A DNA stretch of 64,000 bases from Stictocephala bisonia (lineage: Eukaryota; Arthropoda; Insecta; Hemiptera; Membracidae), in contig JAQJVL010000618.1 in NCBI GenBank assembly GCA_035578905.1, positions 1 to 64,000 on the forward strand. The letters are read 5' to 3'. The notes beneath the pieces are model-generated. The model did not search any database. It was not told where the DNA came from and worked only from the letters and a program-made list of their open reading frames with translations. Both the position numbers and the translations under genes were made by a program. Positions 46,696 through 59,356 of the stretch are shown here, piece after piece (position 1 is the first letter of the stretch; each line of letters opens with the position of its first letter).

Positions 46696-47602
46696 CCCTA
46701 GAACTGGGAGTTACATTTTTCTGTGTTGGCAGGCATTTTTTAGGCACTTTGCAAGGGTCTTTTTAAGAATTCATAAAAAATTCCAATATAATCAGAATGA
46801 AATAATTTTACCACCATTGTATTCCCTAAATCACCTATAATATTGATGTATAACAAGTAAAAATCTAATGTACAAAAAATATTTTTACTGATGTTCAAAA
46901 TAATTTTTTTGGTATTTCAATTTTGAAAGTGGGGGGGGGGGGAGGGACCATGCTGTAAACTCATAATAATAATAAAGTGACACAAATTCGAAGTAAGCCA
47001 AAATTTTCTAAATTTTATGTAGTTTTCAAAAATAAAACATTTATTATTTTACAATCACACAAATAGCCTACACCATCATAAACCTCAAGAGTGTAAAAAT
47101 TACAAATTTCAGGCTGTTGCGCAAGTAGCAATAAAAATCTCACAAAAATATGTAAAATTAATAAAACTAATGTTATGTATAGTAAAATATGAAGAACATG
47201 AACATGTTACTTACTTGTCATTTTGAGCTAAGGAGAATATGTCCAATAAATGAAAAATGTAGTCTATGTTACTAGGTAGGTCACTAGACCTATTACGATA
47301 GTTGAACATTTTAACACTCTCACATCAAATAATAACATATGCTTACAACACACAAACTAAAATGAACAATACATAACATAACACAGTAAAAATAAACATA
47401 TTTTAATTACTAACAATGTCAGCATCAAACTAATGCTATGTCTACTAGCTCTGATTTGACAGTCAGAAATCTCAGCTGTTCGACCGGTGATGTTTCTTTT
47501 ATAATAATATTATGTTATTCACCGATGTTCCAAAGGCATCAAAGTTACAAGTAATAAAGTTTGTATTGGACCATCGAACATGGATGTTTGCCACTTCTAG
47601 GG
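46696..47602. mobile_element. TTAA-flanked element with CCCTAGAA ends
   Basis: TTAA lies at 46692-46695 and 47603-47606. The left end is CCCTAGAACTGG and the inverted right end CCCTAGAAGTGG. CCCTAGAA is also how the original piggyBac terminal repeat begins. The element is 907 bp with a G-run at about 46930-46943 and no coding. Confidence 0.75.
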
Positions 47603-47943
47603 TTAAGCGAGTTTTGGGATATTATTTTAAAGTTGGCCATATATTTAAACTGAATTATGAAATGTATTTTTATAGTTTGGTTCGACTCATTTAAATATAC
47701 AAATACAATTAATTATACACTATGACAAAAAAAATATAAAATCAGCCAAATTCGTTGGTAAAATATTTTTATTCGGTCTATGAGTGTCGAATGTAGTTTT
47801 GGCAACAATGGTAACTGAACAAATCAGAATTTAGGCAACTAAAGTTCAAGATTATTCCTACAAGTGAACATAGTTGGAAGGTTTTGAATTCACAATTACT
47901 CACACTCGTATTTATTTATAGGCAAGCTAAAATAAGATTTTAA

Positions 47944-48576
47944 CACGTTCACTGCGTCATGAGATCCCGGAGTCACGTGTCGTAGGCCTACATTCACACG
48001 GTGATGAAATTCGCATTTAATTCCTTATATGCAATTGGTATTTTTCTTTGTGCAGGAGTTGAACTCTATGGAAGCATTTTTCTTTGAAAATTTAATAGTA
48101 ACCTAAATCTTACATGAGCACCAGAATAATGACGTAATAGTTATATACGGTACGAGACCTATAGACCTCGTCGATCACATGGTAGACTAAACGTCAATAT
48201 TAGATAACTAATTGACAGCTATAATTTGAAATGGCAGGAGATTTTTCCACGTGGTTGCTGTCGTCTGTTTATTTACAACATAATCTCAATTTCTCAGCTT
48301 TATTATAATTTATTACAGTACTTCCTTATATGCGACACGAGATCCCGAGGCCTCGTGCTTATACACTATATCCACACCCTGCATAGCAATTATACGTCAG
48401 AACTTGATAATCCTAAAACAATAATCTAGAGTGCTCTTCTTCAATTGATGATGTGATATTGTACGCAGAACTTTTGTTGCACAACAAGATCTCGGGATCT
48501 CGTATGCAACGAGACTCCGAGATCACGTGACGCACAGGATGAATGGCCGAGAAATTATAACAACACAGTGAACGTG
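47944..48576. mobile_element. TTAA-flanked palindromic MITE, complete copy
   Basis: TTAA lies at 47940-47943 and 48577-48580. The ends are CACGTTCACTGCG and, inverted, CACGTTCACTGTG. Words such as GAGATCCCGG, GAGATCCCGAGG and GATCTCGGGATCTCG recur in both directions. 633 bp, no coding. The same family lies in inverse at 3197-3687. Confidence 0.8.
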
Positions 48577-48670
48577 TTAATGGACTGTTTTTCTTTTATA
48601 TAAATGACACCTACCACAGAGAAGGAAGGAAATTTGGTTGTTTTCTTGTGGCTGTAGTATTATTATTATT

Positions 48671-48812
48671 CCAATACCACCGTTTGTGTATGGGAGGGCG
48701 GGTGGGCCAATACCACCCTACGTGTATGGGAGGGCGGGTGGGCCAATACCACCGTTCGTGTATGGGAGGGCGGGTGGGCCAATACCACCGTACGTGTATG
48801 GAGGGCGGGTGG
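48671..48812. repeat. 36-bp minisatellite, four units
   Basis: CCAATACCACC recurs every 36 bp (48671, 48707, 48743, 48779), followed by CGTGTATGGGAGGGCGGGTG. It starts about 90 bp after the TTAA MITE. Same family as at 22157 and 31140. Confidence 0.9.
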
Positions 48813-49249
48813 GCTAAGCATTATAATTATCTCAGTCATATTTGGTGGTGGTAATGACTAAACACTAACTAAACATTGGAATACTCAGTGGTAGTTAAGA
48901 ATTTATGCCAGTAGACAGCGCTGGTACAGTATGTCAAAACACACTTTGCTCGAGAGGGAACGGAATTAGTTACAGAGGAGGCTGATACATCTTGTTCCCT
49001 CCACAAGTCTTTTAGTCTATGCTGATGTTTGAAATTAATGTGAAATATGAGGGGGAGAGATAGAAAATGAAGAAAGGAGTTAGAAGGAGATAGAGAGGGA
49101 GGGACTAACGATGGTACTGCTTGTGCCTTCTGCCATGGCGAACTGGAGAATTGATTACTCAACACACAAATTCCTTACTCGACACATTCAGCTCACTGTT
49201 AGACACAATATCTGTTTCTTCCTTCTCTGAGCAGCTACACAATGTTTAT

Positions 49250-49410
49250 GTTGCCGGCATGGTGGCTCAGTGGTTAAGGCTTCGGACTGCGGGGGGGGGG
49301 GGCAAGGTCCAAGGTTCGAATCCAACTGAGCCAACGGTCGGTACTTCACTTGCAAGCCCATGTGAACTGGTGAGTGAAGTTAAAAAAAAATCCTCCTTAT
49401 CATAACCATT
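49250..49410 (+). mobile_element. tRNA-derived SINE head
   Basis: A box TGGCTCAGTGG is at 49263-49273 and B box AGGTTCGAATCC at about 49312. A G-run separates them. The acceptor stem does not pair well, so it is not a tRNA gene. The open frame through it is incidental. Confidence 0.55.
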
Positions 49411-49639
49411 GGAAAATCCCAGATGAAAGCACAATTCTTTCCTCAGACAGATGGTTCAATCAGGCTTAAACTAATGAAATTAAAACTTAATCTTACTACT
49501 ATAAACACTCAGCTTTTAACAAATACTTCTTTTGAGAACAAACATATCAGTAAAATGACGTTCACAAAATACAACACTAATAGTACGATAAACAGTAAAT
49601 TTAAACATGTGATGAACTGAAAAAATGTTAAAGCAAGAA

Positions 49640-49895
49640 GATTAAAATTGCGTAGTTAGTTAAAGCCCAGCTTCATAAGCTAAAGGTTCTCAGTTCGATC
49701 CCAACCAGTTTCATAACAAATTTTGAAAGGGATCGTATGATAACTACCATCTGTTCATTTGTCATTGGGTTTATTATTAATGACACTTTCTAAGGAATGT
49801 TCAGTCTTAGTTAGTAACAATGAATACATTCACTCATTCGAAATCCATATTCGCCATATCTTTGACGATCAGCATCTTAACAATAAATAAATTAA
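49640..49895 (+). mobile_element. tRNA-derived SINE, second near-complete copy
   Basis: It matches 30450-30725 in order: GCGTAGTTAG, CAGTTCGATCCCAACCAG (B box), CATTTGTCATTGGG, CTTTCTAAGGAATG and the tail CCATATTCGCC...GATCAGCATCTTAA, ending AATAAATAAAT. Confidence 0.75.
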
Positions 49896-50260
49896 ATTAA
49901 AAACTACACCAATTCAAGCAGCAAAAAAATAAATGTTAATCAATTAAACGTTAAGATAAATTTACTGAATGTACATAGCCATAAATAAAAAGAAGTACTA
50001 AACACAACATTTCCTCTTAACTGTACAATGAATTAACCAGGTATTCTAGCCTGTATTGTGATGTGCCCGGTTCTATATGTTAGGGCTGGAAAAAATAAAA
50101 TCACATTTTTTTTAAATTGCCTTTAGCTTCATTATTAAGTTCTATTATTTATAAAGAATTAAAACGTTAACTGCCATAGGCATTTTCACTATGTTCCCTG
50201 TATTTCCAAAGTAAACTACAGTTTTTAATTATATATTGTCAGTGTAGGGACAATGTATAT

Positions 50261-50283
50261 AAAAAAAAAAAAAAAAAAAAAAA
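50261..50283. repeat. Poly(A) run
   Basis: An uninterrupted A tract preceded by ATATAT. It could be the tail of an unrecognised retroposon; nothing upstream supports a class. 49900-51460 otherwise holds no recognised gene. Confidence 0.6.
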
Positions 50284-51459
50284 CAATGAAAAGTGGTGGA
50301 GGTAATTTTAGTACCGATCAGATTGGCAAGAATTTTGTTCCACGTATTAGATGTACAAATTATTGCCGACCCGAGAGGGTCGCTCCCTGATTTCATTACC
50401 TGCGCAGCATTTTCTTTGTAAGGTTGGTAGTACAGCCATAAAGCTGACTAAAATGACACACTCAGCTGTTGTTCCGTCTGTCAGTGTTTGTTGCTGTCCT
50501 AGTTCCCGCGTAAATCTAGTTTCGCACCTGTTTTTCTAGCGATGTGTCATCAGTCTGCTGTTATAATAACAGATTCTGCGCCATTTCGATAAGGGTATTT
50601 AGTCTTTAGCGTTTTTCAGTGATAAAAATGAACCTTGAATTATCAGTTTTTAGTATCTTGGGATTGTAACCTATGTCGCAGTGCAATTTCAATAACCTAA
50701 CACCTAAATTTACTGAGAAAAATTATAGATATGGTTACTTGTAAACAACAAGCTTATCAAATTAAAAACTTTCTAATAACCTCTTATCGGATAATATTTA
50801 CTCTAATAGCGCAAAAAAATGGACAAAAAGTTTGTCCACAACATCCCTATCGGAAATGAAACCATCCGATAAGAAGACATGTCCAAACATTTTGTATATG
50901 AAACGTTCTATTAGATAACTTAAGTATGGACAAAAATAATGTCCATAAACTGTCCTATCAGAAATTATCTTTTCCTATAACCAATATTATTCATTAGTAA
51001 CCCAACCTTAAAAATGTATAACATTTCACATAATCCTTATGCTTTGCCAATAAACACTATAATTAACAAGATTAAGTGTTTTTTTTTTTTTTTCACAATA
51101 CCTATCAGAATTTTTATTTTACCTAAAATAAAATAAACAAAGGCCACACACTTTTATCCAGCTTAATAATTCTTTTTTATTTATGTTAGTGATATTTTAT
51201 GATATTGTTAGTTGAATTTAAAATATTGATGTCAACTCTTTATCATTTCTGTTAGTTAGATGGATAATATGATTTCTATGAGTTAGATTGCTTATCTTAC
51301 TTTAGATATGTTAACTTTCATGCAAATATAGTTTATTGCTACCTAATCCTTTTTAGTTAGAGCTTGCAGTGTTGTAAAAATAATTGTAATAAGGTATTAT
51401 TTTTAAACAATAAAATATTGTTTACTTTGGTATATTCAAATTTTTAAAGCTAAAAAGGA

Positions 51460-51620
51460 GGTCTTATTTTACCAGGATTAAGAAGCCCTATCTCTTAACC
51501 CAATGTGGATTGTAAAGTTTGGTGCGGTGAATCACAGAAGGTACAAATTAGTTGACCACCCATCCTGGTATGCGGCACTGACTGCAGAACAGTGCTGTTT
51601 GATCAAAAACAATGAATAAC
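51460..51620 (-). mobile_element. 5S rRNA-derived SINE, copy D
   Basis: In inverse: CCAGGATGGGTGGTC (5S box C region, 51554-51565), and a 3' end with AGATAGGGCTTCTTAATCCT then GGTAAAATAAGACCTCC. The hairpin module is clear; the middle has diverged. Confidence 0.55.
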
Positions 51621-52129
51621 ACGAATAGCTGAATGTAGATTGTGTTTTGTAGATTCATACGTTTAAATTTTTCAATATTTTCATATTTTAATTTTACATT
51701 ATCTACAGTCCAAATTAGATAAATATCTAAAAATAATTAATTAATTCAAATAAATGTAAAAATTCGTCCAATAAATATCAGTCCAAATCAGATGAACGTA
51801 AAATTTCCATTTTACTATCTGCACTCAATCACTTATAATCCGTAAACAAAAATTCACGATACTGGAACTGAATGTACAGCAAATCTATTGAAACTATGAT
51901 TGCTAATGAACAGGCTGACACTACCCAGTGACTATTACATGAAATATGTCATAAAACAGTGCTACAAAACCCCGGTAACAAGAAGGTAAAGGTAGGATGT
52001 TGTTAACTTCTTTAGATTTTCGAAGAACATGCTTACTACATCTAGTGGATGAAATGAAAAATATTTAGTAACAAAACAAAGTACTGGACGCAAAGACAAA
52101 CTCACCTCGTCAGTGTACCACTAGGTCCA

Positions 52130-52340
52130 CGCAGTGCTTGACCAATTATCTCGCCAGTGATCTGCAGTGGGTTAAACCGGGGACCAAATGCTTATAGGTT
52201 ACTTCTGAACTACCAAAAGTGACCGGGCAGGCAAGCTGCGTACGAGGGTAGGATTGGTCATGCTCAATGTTGCTTATGATGACATTTTTGAAATAACGTT
52301 GGAATCCTTCACTCAAGGATAATGGCAAACTATTGCTTCA
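52130..52340 (-). mobile_element. 5S rRNA-derived SINE, copy C (5' and middle part)
   Basis: In inverse it matches copy B over GATTCCAACGTTATTTCAAA, ATAAGCAACATTGAGC, CAATCCTACCCT and CACTTTTGGTAGTTCAGAAG. The box C segment is deleted and the LINE-like 3' end is absent. Confidence 0.55.
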
Positions 52341-52847
52341 GAATAAGAAACTATTACCATGACAGATATTATAACATCACTTAACATATTTGTCTACATA
52401 CTTAGAAACTTCTATGACTGGAGACAGTTCAGGATTTCTGATAGGAAATACTTAGAGCGAATGATTTAAACAGAGAAATTCTATGAATATATTTAAATTG
52501 GAGCTAAAAAAAATTGTTTATTTGCGATTATGTGATATAAAGTCTTCTATTCATCTGTTAATGACATAGGCCTGTCTATAAAATTAAAAATATCTTAATA
52601 ACGACAATCCAATGTATTGACTCTTTTTAAGAGCGACACATAAATTATTGACATGTTAAGAAAAGGCAAGAATAATCACCTTTAATATTTGTTGAACTTT
52701 CTTGGTACACTTTCTTTGGCATGTTTGAAGGAAGTAATACTAGTTAATTCTACAAACTAAAATAAACTTAAAAATAATCCATAAGCTATATGTATGTATA
52801 AATCAAAACAATCATCTTATCCACAAATAATTATCTAAACTGTTAAT

Positions 52848-54562
52848 TAGGGGTGTGCGATGCAGAAAATTTCTTTCGATTTGATGCAGCAATGCGATTC
52901 AAAGAATTTTGATTCGAAGCAACTCAATTTGATGCGCAAATTTATGGTTTTTAATAAGTTTTAGAAGTGGTTTAGTAACAATAATACCTTTTGTTACAGG
53001 CACCATATCTTGCTAGTACAAATAGAGATCATTTAAACATACTTTTTTATCATATAAATGTTAGCTAGTTAATGTTATATGTATGCAACAAAAATATAAA
53101 TATTAACTTTATATCAAAGTAAGAAGGTCAACTGAAAATAACATAAGTTATGTAAGATGAAGGGATTAAAAATGCAGTAGGCCTAAAGCACAATAAATCA
53201 TAATTATTTTGAAATATAATTTTAGGGTTTAATAAATTTGGCACTAAGCATGCTTATGTAATTAAGGACAAATATAGGAAAAGCTAGTAATAATTTAAGT
53301 TGATGGTTCTGTATTAAATTCATTAAATTTAAATGCCAATAGTTGTACTTTGCTGTTGTTGTGGGTGAGTAACTGGTCAAAACTATAAAATTTTAATTTG
53401 TTATAAGCCTAGTTAAAATAATATATTTCACAGGCAAAAGAAAAATTTACAAAATATGAAAAACAACTTAATTATTGTTATTCACTATCATAGTTGTAAA
53501 ATGATGAAAGCTATATAACTGATTACTGTTTAACTTACGATGAGTTTACTGAAATAAATATTACAGGGTGTCCACACAAATTTTGTCACAATTTTCCCTG
53601 ACCATTTCGGATAGTTTCCATGACTCTCGCAATTTTTAAAAGATTCATTGTAGTAAAAATGTGTTGTAGTTTAAGCATTAAAGTAAAATGATTATCCTGG
53701 AGATATTAATCTTGCTATGAAAAAGTATACATAAACATTATAAAACAAAGGAAAAAAGAAACCCAGCTTCCTCCGTACCCACAGCTGGCCCAGTTCTCTC
53801 TCCACTTTCTTTTTTCCACATTTTTTCACTAAATTGTTATTATTATTTTATTGTTATTTATTTCTGTAATGCTACATTGCTAATATCTTCATTATGAATA
53901 ATTATAAAAAAGGAAACCTTTTTATATAAGTACAGTAAATAAATATAAATGTCTAAAAAAAATAATCTAGCAAATGAAGAAAAATTACATTAAGACATAC
54001 ATATCAACACTGGAAAATATTATCATAACATCAGCTAGGACATCGTATTAATAATCACCACTTTAATTAATTGTATAAAAAGGTAGTAGTTAGTAATTAT
54101 TTAACACATATTTAGTAAATGTAACCAGTTATTTGATATGCTTCTTAAACATTTGTTTTGTAGTATCGTTTCTTCATCTTTATATCTTTTTCTCTATTTC
54201 TACATTCTCCTTTTCCCTTTCAATTTTTAACCTCTTCCTGCTTTCTTCAAATTCTGTCGATTGTAGTGCCATTTTTCTTTCTTCCTTTGATTTCATTGCT
54301 ATTTTCTTGTCTAGATAAAATTGATACCTTCTACCTGGTGTTCTTACTGCAGTAATCATTCTTCTGGTAACCATTACAATGCTCAGCTCACCAATATGTT
54401 TAATGCTAAAAGAAATTATTCTTTGGAAAATGAGGAATTCTAAAAGACGATTATCAACTATTAAAGCTTAGTTGATGGGAAGCCAAGACTCAACAAATAG
54501 TCAGAGATAAAATTAAAAACATCTTTACTACAAACTACAGTTCTCTGTATTTCTTATCTGCA

Positions 54563-54606
<44 letters not shown>

Positions 54607-56127
54607 AAAAAAAAAAACAATAAGATTCATCCAGTCCCTCCTCATCAACAATTCTTTGTGAAATTAAATCATCAAACTGCTTCCTAATGCTCAAATTGTT
54701 TTTAACTTCTTCTGTTAGGAAAGTAAACTGTTGTTTAGTCTTCCTTGTCAGTCTTGATCATTTTTAAAAGGACAAATACATACACAAGTTAAGTATGAAA
54801 CTGTTGTACACGTTTAAAAAAATACCTGGAAAAAAGGCAACAATAGTTGGAGTTAAGTCTGACTAGAACATAAAAAAATCCATCACTGGGGCAAATTTCC
54901 CTGACTTTCCAAAATTGTTGTCCATTTTCCTGACTCTCCCTGACCAAATTTGTTTTCCCTGACTTTCCAGAATGTGGATACTCTGTATTAATGCAAAATC
55001 ACATAAGCATATATAAATAAAGCGTACTATATTACAGAATTTGTTTATACTACATCAGGATTTGTTTAGAAGAAGCATCATTTTGATTTAAGCACAACAA
55101 TCTACTATTGTTTAGCCAATATATTAAAATTAGTAAAACAATATCAACAAAGATAATAAAATGTAATTTATTGAATACATTAATTGAGTTTTTATATTAG
55201 TTCTAATTTTAAATATTTTTCAATAAAAAGGTTGAAAATATATGTTAATAGATTTGTTTTTAATAATAAACGTTTGATTACACATATTTAAAATACAGTG
55301 CCAACAGACTAATTGAATCGAAATCGACGATCATGAAGCATTATTTTAAAAAATGCAACAAGTTTGAATTTATTAAAAGGAAACATAATAATACTATGCT
55401 TTGATTGGAAAATGTTTTGTTAAAAGGAATGATAGGCCAGTTACCATATCAGACAGGAAGTGATCTGACAAGTTAGATAGAATGGATTGGTTATCTGCAA
55501 TATTGGACTGTTATCAGCAATATTCGGACTGTTATCAGCAATATTCGAAAACACACTTGAAGACATAATTTATTTCAACTATCTGGGCAACAATACTATT
55601 ATTTTTTACCCAATACGGATCCCAAAATAATTGCCGACTAAATGAAATAGATGGACTGTCTGTATGAAAATGTTCTACTGATTCACGGTACGCACGTAAA
55701 TTATGATACCCATACGCATTGCTTGATAGACTTTTAACATGTTCATATCAGTACTAGTTATCTCCAGATAGAACTCTGTATTTGTTATCGCAATATAATC
55801 AGGTTTGTGTCAGATCACGTTCATCCCTGTCCACTCAGAACAAAAACAAACTCGAGTAATAATCATTTTACAACTATTTTATTGTAAAATATTTTATCAA
55901 AGTAGTAGTTCTGTCAGATGCACCAAGAAATATTATAGATTAAAGAAGAATTTTTTTCTTAATAATTTGTAAGTTTGACGCATCATAATGAATTTGAGAC
56001 ATCGGTATTGCTTATACATCGAGGCACTATCGATGCATCGCGTTATTTTGATGCATCGACATTTTGATTAGTTATGAATCAAATCGCATCAATTTTACAA
56101 TGCTTTTCGATGCATCACACACCCCTA
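52848..56127. mobile_element. hAT-type element, 3.3 kb, with perfect 8-bp target duplication
   Basis: CTGTTAAT lies at 52840-52847 and again at 56128-56135. The ends are TAGGGGTGTGCGATGCA and, inverted, TAGGGGTGTGTGATGCA. GATGCATCGA-type words recur near both ends. It contains a second TIR element (53564-54985). No hAT transposase could be read. Confidence 0.85.
53564..54985. mobile_element. Second hAT-like element nested in the first
   Basis: The ends are CAGGGTGTCCACA and, inverted, CAGAGTATCCACA. Subterminal CCCTGACTTTCC and CCCTGACCA words recur in both flanks. TATTA borders both sides; an 8-bp duplication is not clear. On the - strand, fragments read FLTEEVKNNLSIRKQFDDLI and RRMITAVRTPGRRYQFYLDK followed by a charged helix (54374-54180). 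They may be a decayed element protein of unknown type. A long A tract lies at 54564-54604. Confidence 0.6.
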
Positions 56128-57784
56128 CTGTTAATATAATATTCTATACATATCACTCAAAGAGTTCATAAGAAACCATATATCATAAGACTTCTTACCG
56201 ATCATAATAGGATCAATATGATATGTGGTTTAAGTAAGTTTAATCCTAGATCGAGCCTTTAATTTAGAGGGTTTTAAATCTCATTTAGAATTAAATAAAT
56301 CTTGAAACCAATCCAGTTAAATTAATAGATATTCTAGATTTTTTTAAGTTGCACATTGCAATAAAAGATATTAAAATTTCAAAATCAATATTACTAAGTT
56401 CTAAAATTGTCATATATTTAACAGTTGGTTAAAATATCATTTTTGTTTTTCTATGATATTTTGTGGAACAAACAACATTAATTAATCTTCTGCATTTAAA
56501 AAATTAACTGCCTTCCTACACAACCTCTCACTTGATGCATTATAGTCCTTTCATTCTCCCTTACAACAATGACAGTTATGGCTCACCAACTAAGCAATAG
56601 TACCCTTCCATCTACACTTCAGACATATAACATTAATGATAACAGGTAAGCTATAGGTATAACAAATTATTTAGTAATGAATTATTTTTATATTAAAAGT
56701 TTTATTTATTTTACTATACATACATACAATGGACTCATGACTATTCAGATCAATGTGGCGGCGAACTGATCCAGATAGCATCAATTCCATATATGATGGA
56801 GTTTAAGGTCAAGTGGTTAGTGAGAGGTGGATGATCGCTCAAACGTCAATCATATCTAAATTATGCATATTAGATGCTGTGCCTTTATTATTCAGAACTT
56901 GCTTTTAATATATCGATTCTTCATAAAAATTTGATAACTTAATGCTAAAATGTAGGCTATGGTCTGTTAGACATTACAAACGTAATGACTAATTCAATAT
57001 TCTATAAATACAGATGAGGTGGGAAATATAATATTTAGCACAATAAAAGGAACAATAATGAGAACGCACCTCCATTGCAGCACACGTGTATCGCTATACT
57101 CTTATATCTTATATCGTATTGGAAAACTATCTGATTTTACCGCTTAACAAATAAGCCACCCGAGTTTCAATCTGATCCAGCAAGATTCAGAATAGTCACA
57201 ATCAGAACAGTTGCAAGGCCACTATTTATGTATATTATTTCATTTTACATATTTTTTATAGCTTGGGTTTAATAATCTACTTTATTTGCTCAATTAAATT
57301 AGAAAAAAATTTAATTTAGATCAAATTCGTGTTTATAAATATAAATCAGGTTTATGTTTTAAACCCAAATATTGTTTACTAAATCTAAAAAAAATTTAAA
57401 TATTACTCTCTATATAGAAGAAAATAACAATAGTCTTAATTATACGTTTCCCTCAAAAACATTTGCAATCCACTTCAAACATATCTAGTATGGCCAGATC
57501 TAGGATTAAAATAATTATAAAATAATGACAACAATAAAAATAATTATATATGACTCACAATTTTATTCTGTTGACAGTTTAAAAATTATTTAGGTTATAA
57601 TTAATATAAATTACTATAAAATTATTATCTTTTCTTACATACAATCAAATTTTTAGTTTTTATATTCAATAAAACACATTTAAAAGTATAACAGAAAAAT
57701 GATCTAATAAGAATAAAAACAACCTTTAATATAAATTTACTAATACAATTTATTACAATAATTACTAAGATTGCTTAATATTTT

Positions 57785-57916
57785 ATATATAAGGAACAAC
57801 ACTTAGCAATCTTTTATGATGATATTAATAAGATGCATACTTTCAAGATTGAATAAACTATTGAATATTAAAAACATCAGAAAAGATTGCTAAGTGTTGT
57901 TCTTTATTTATATATA
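57785..57916. ncRNA. Hairpin with ~28-bp stem
   Basis: AACAACACTTAGCAATCTTT (from 57796) pairs with its inverse in 57882-57902. Pairing extends outward into ATATATA runs after a 4-nt bulge and inward to CATCA/TGATG with one mismatch. The loop is about 55 nt. Either a foldback repeat or a small-RNA precursor. Confidence 0.35.
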
Positions 57917-59350
57917 AATTATTAAGATTTTAATTAAATATAAAGGAAATCTGTGTATGAGTGCTAAGCCACCTTTGCTTCTGCTCTTTTGTTTCAATGC
58001 CACTGAACAAACATAAATAAAAAATAACAACTGGACACTACTTTTATTGATGGACTGCCCACATTTAATTGCAATAATTTTACGATCTAATAATAAACAG
58101 TACAATCTCTTGCCTAGCACAAATAATACCCAAACATTTTAAATAGCAATTTTTTTGCCAGTCTATTTATATTAGCTAAACTCTTTTGTGTCTAAGACAA
58201 AACCTTTGAAAGGATCTTGCTGTTAATTTTTTATTGGGCTTTTATGTAATGACATTACAAATAATGTATTTTTTGCAACATAGACTACAATCAATCAGCA
58301 CAATGCACATTCAACCATATTTCAGAATCCATGTGTCAATAATAAATAAAGATATATATAAATAAATAATACAGTGCTCATTAGATAAGCTTGTGGCCAA
58401 GAGTAATCTTAGATTCAAAGCCCTGAGACAATAAAATAAAATAAATCAAGTCCCTTAGACGGTTTAGGTTAAATCATTGGAATACAATACTTTTACCAAT
58501 GAAGTTGTTTAGGAAATAAAATGAAAATGTTAATTTTTAAAAAAATTGATAATAATTACTTTTTCATATTTGTCTATTTATTAATTCTAAATCAAGAATA
58601 CACTTTTTGCTGAACAAAAAGATTTGTTTCAACCTGACATATTAATTAGGGTTAACATTTACCATGATTACAGCAGATAATTTTAAATGAATTAGTCTAG
58701 ATTCCTGGATGTCAACATGCTGACCATCCTCTGCTGCATGAGAGCATGCTTTTACCTTTTATGCTTAAAATAACCATGGGTTCATAAACATTTATTTTTA
58801 GTTGCTGTTTACAGAACACAAATTTTCTGGACTGATTACTGGATAGCTTCCAAACATAATTATGTAAAATAAAGACCTAAAGCGTATGTACATCGTTTTA
58901 TACAAATTATTTTACGAAACTTTATACACTATCTACAAATGATATTATTGAATACTAAATTGTTGTAGGAACATACGATGAGACCTAAGGAACCCCGACC
59001 TGAAATCAGAGATAAACTGGTTTTAATAATTTGTATACAAAATATTAACATTATACATTTCTTGGCAACTGATAAATAATATGTAGATATAAAACATTTT
59101 GATAACAAAATACACAATAATAAGTTTGTTTTTAAGACAACAAATATGCTATGTCAAATTGTATGCTACACTTTTGTCCAATGTAAGACCATTATCCGAT
59201 CTGAAAATGTTCTGTCTCATTAAGTATGTTTACGCCTGTATAGTACAGGGTAGGGTAGAGGAACTTGCTTGAAGTTGGCAGTATTGAAGCAACAAGTGCT
59301 GTTGTTAGGATGGGAGCAAGGTCATCCGAGAGGGTGTGGCTTAAAGTTTC
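57917..59350. other. AT-rich sequence, nothing recognised
   Basis: No supported gene, RNA or classified repeat. Confidence 0.45.
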
Positions 59351-59356
59351 GATTCC

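Noticed and set aside
49250..49330. tRNA gene
   Set aside because: A and B boxes are present, but there is no paired acceptor stem and the G-run breaks the anticodon arm; it is a SINE head.
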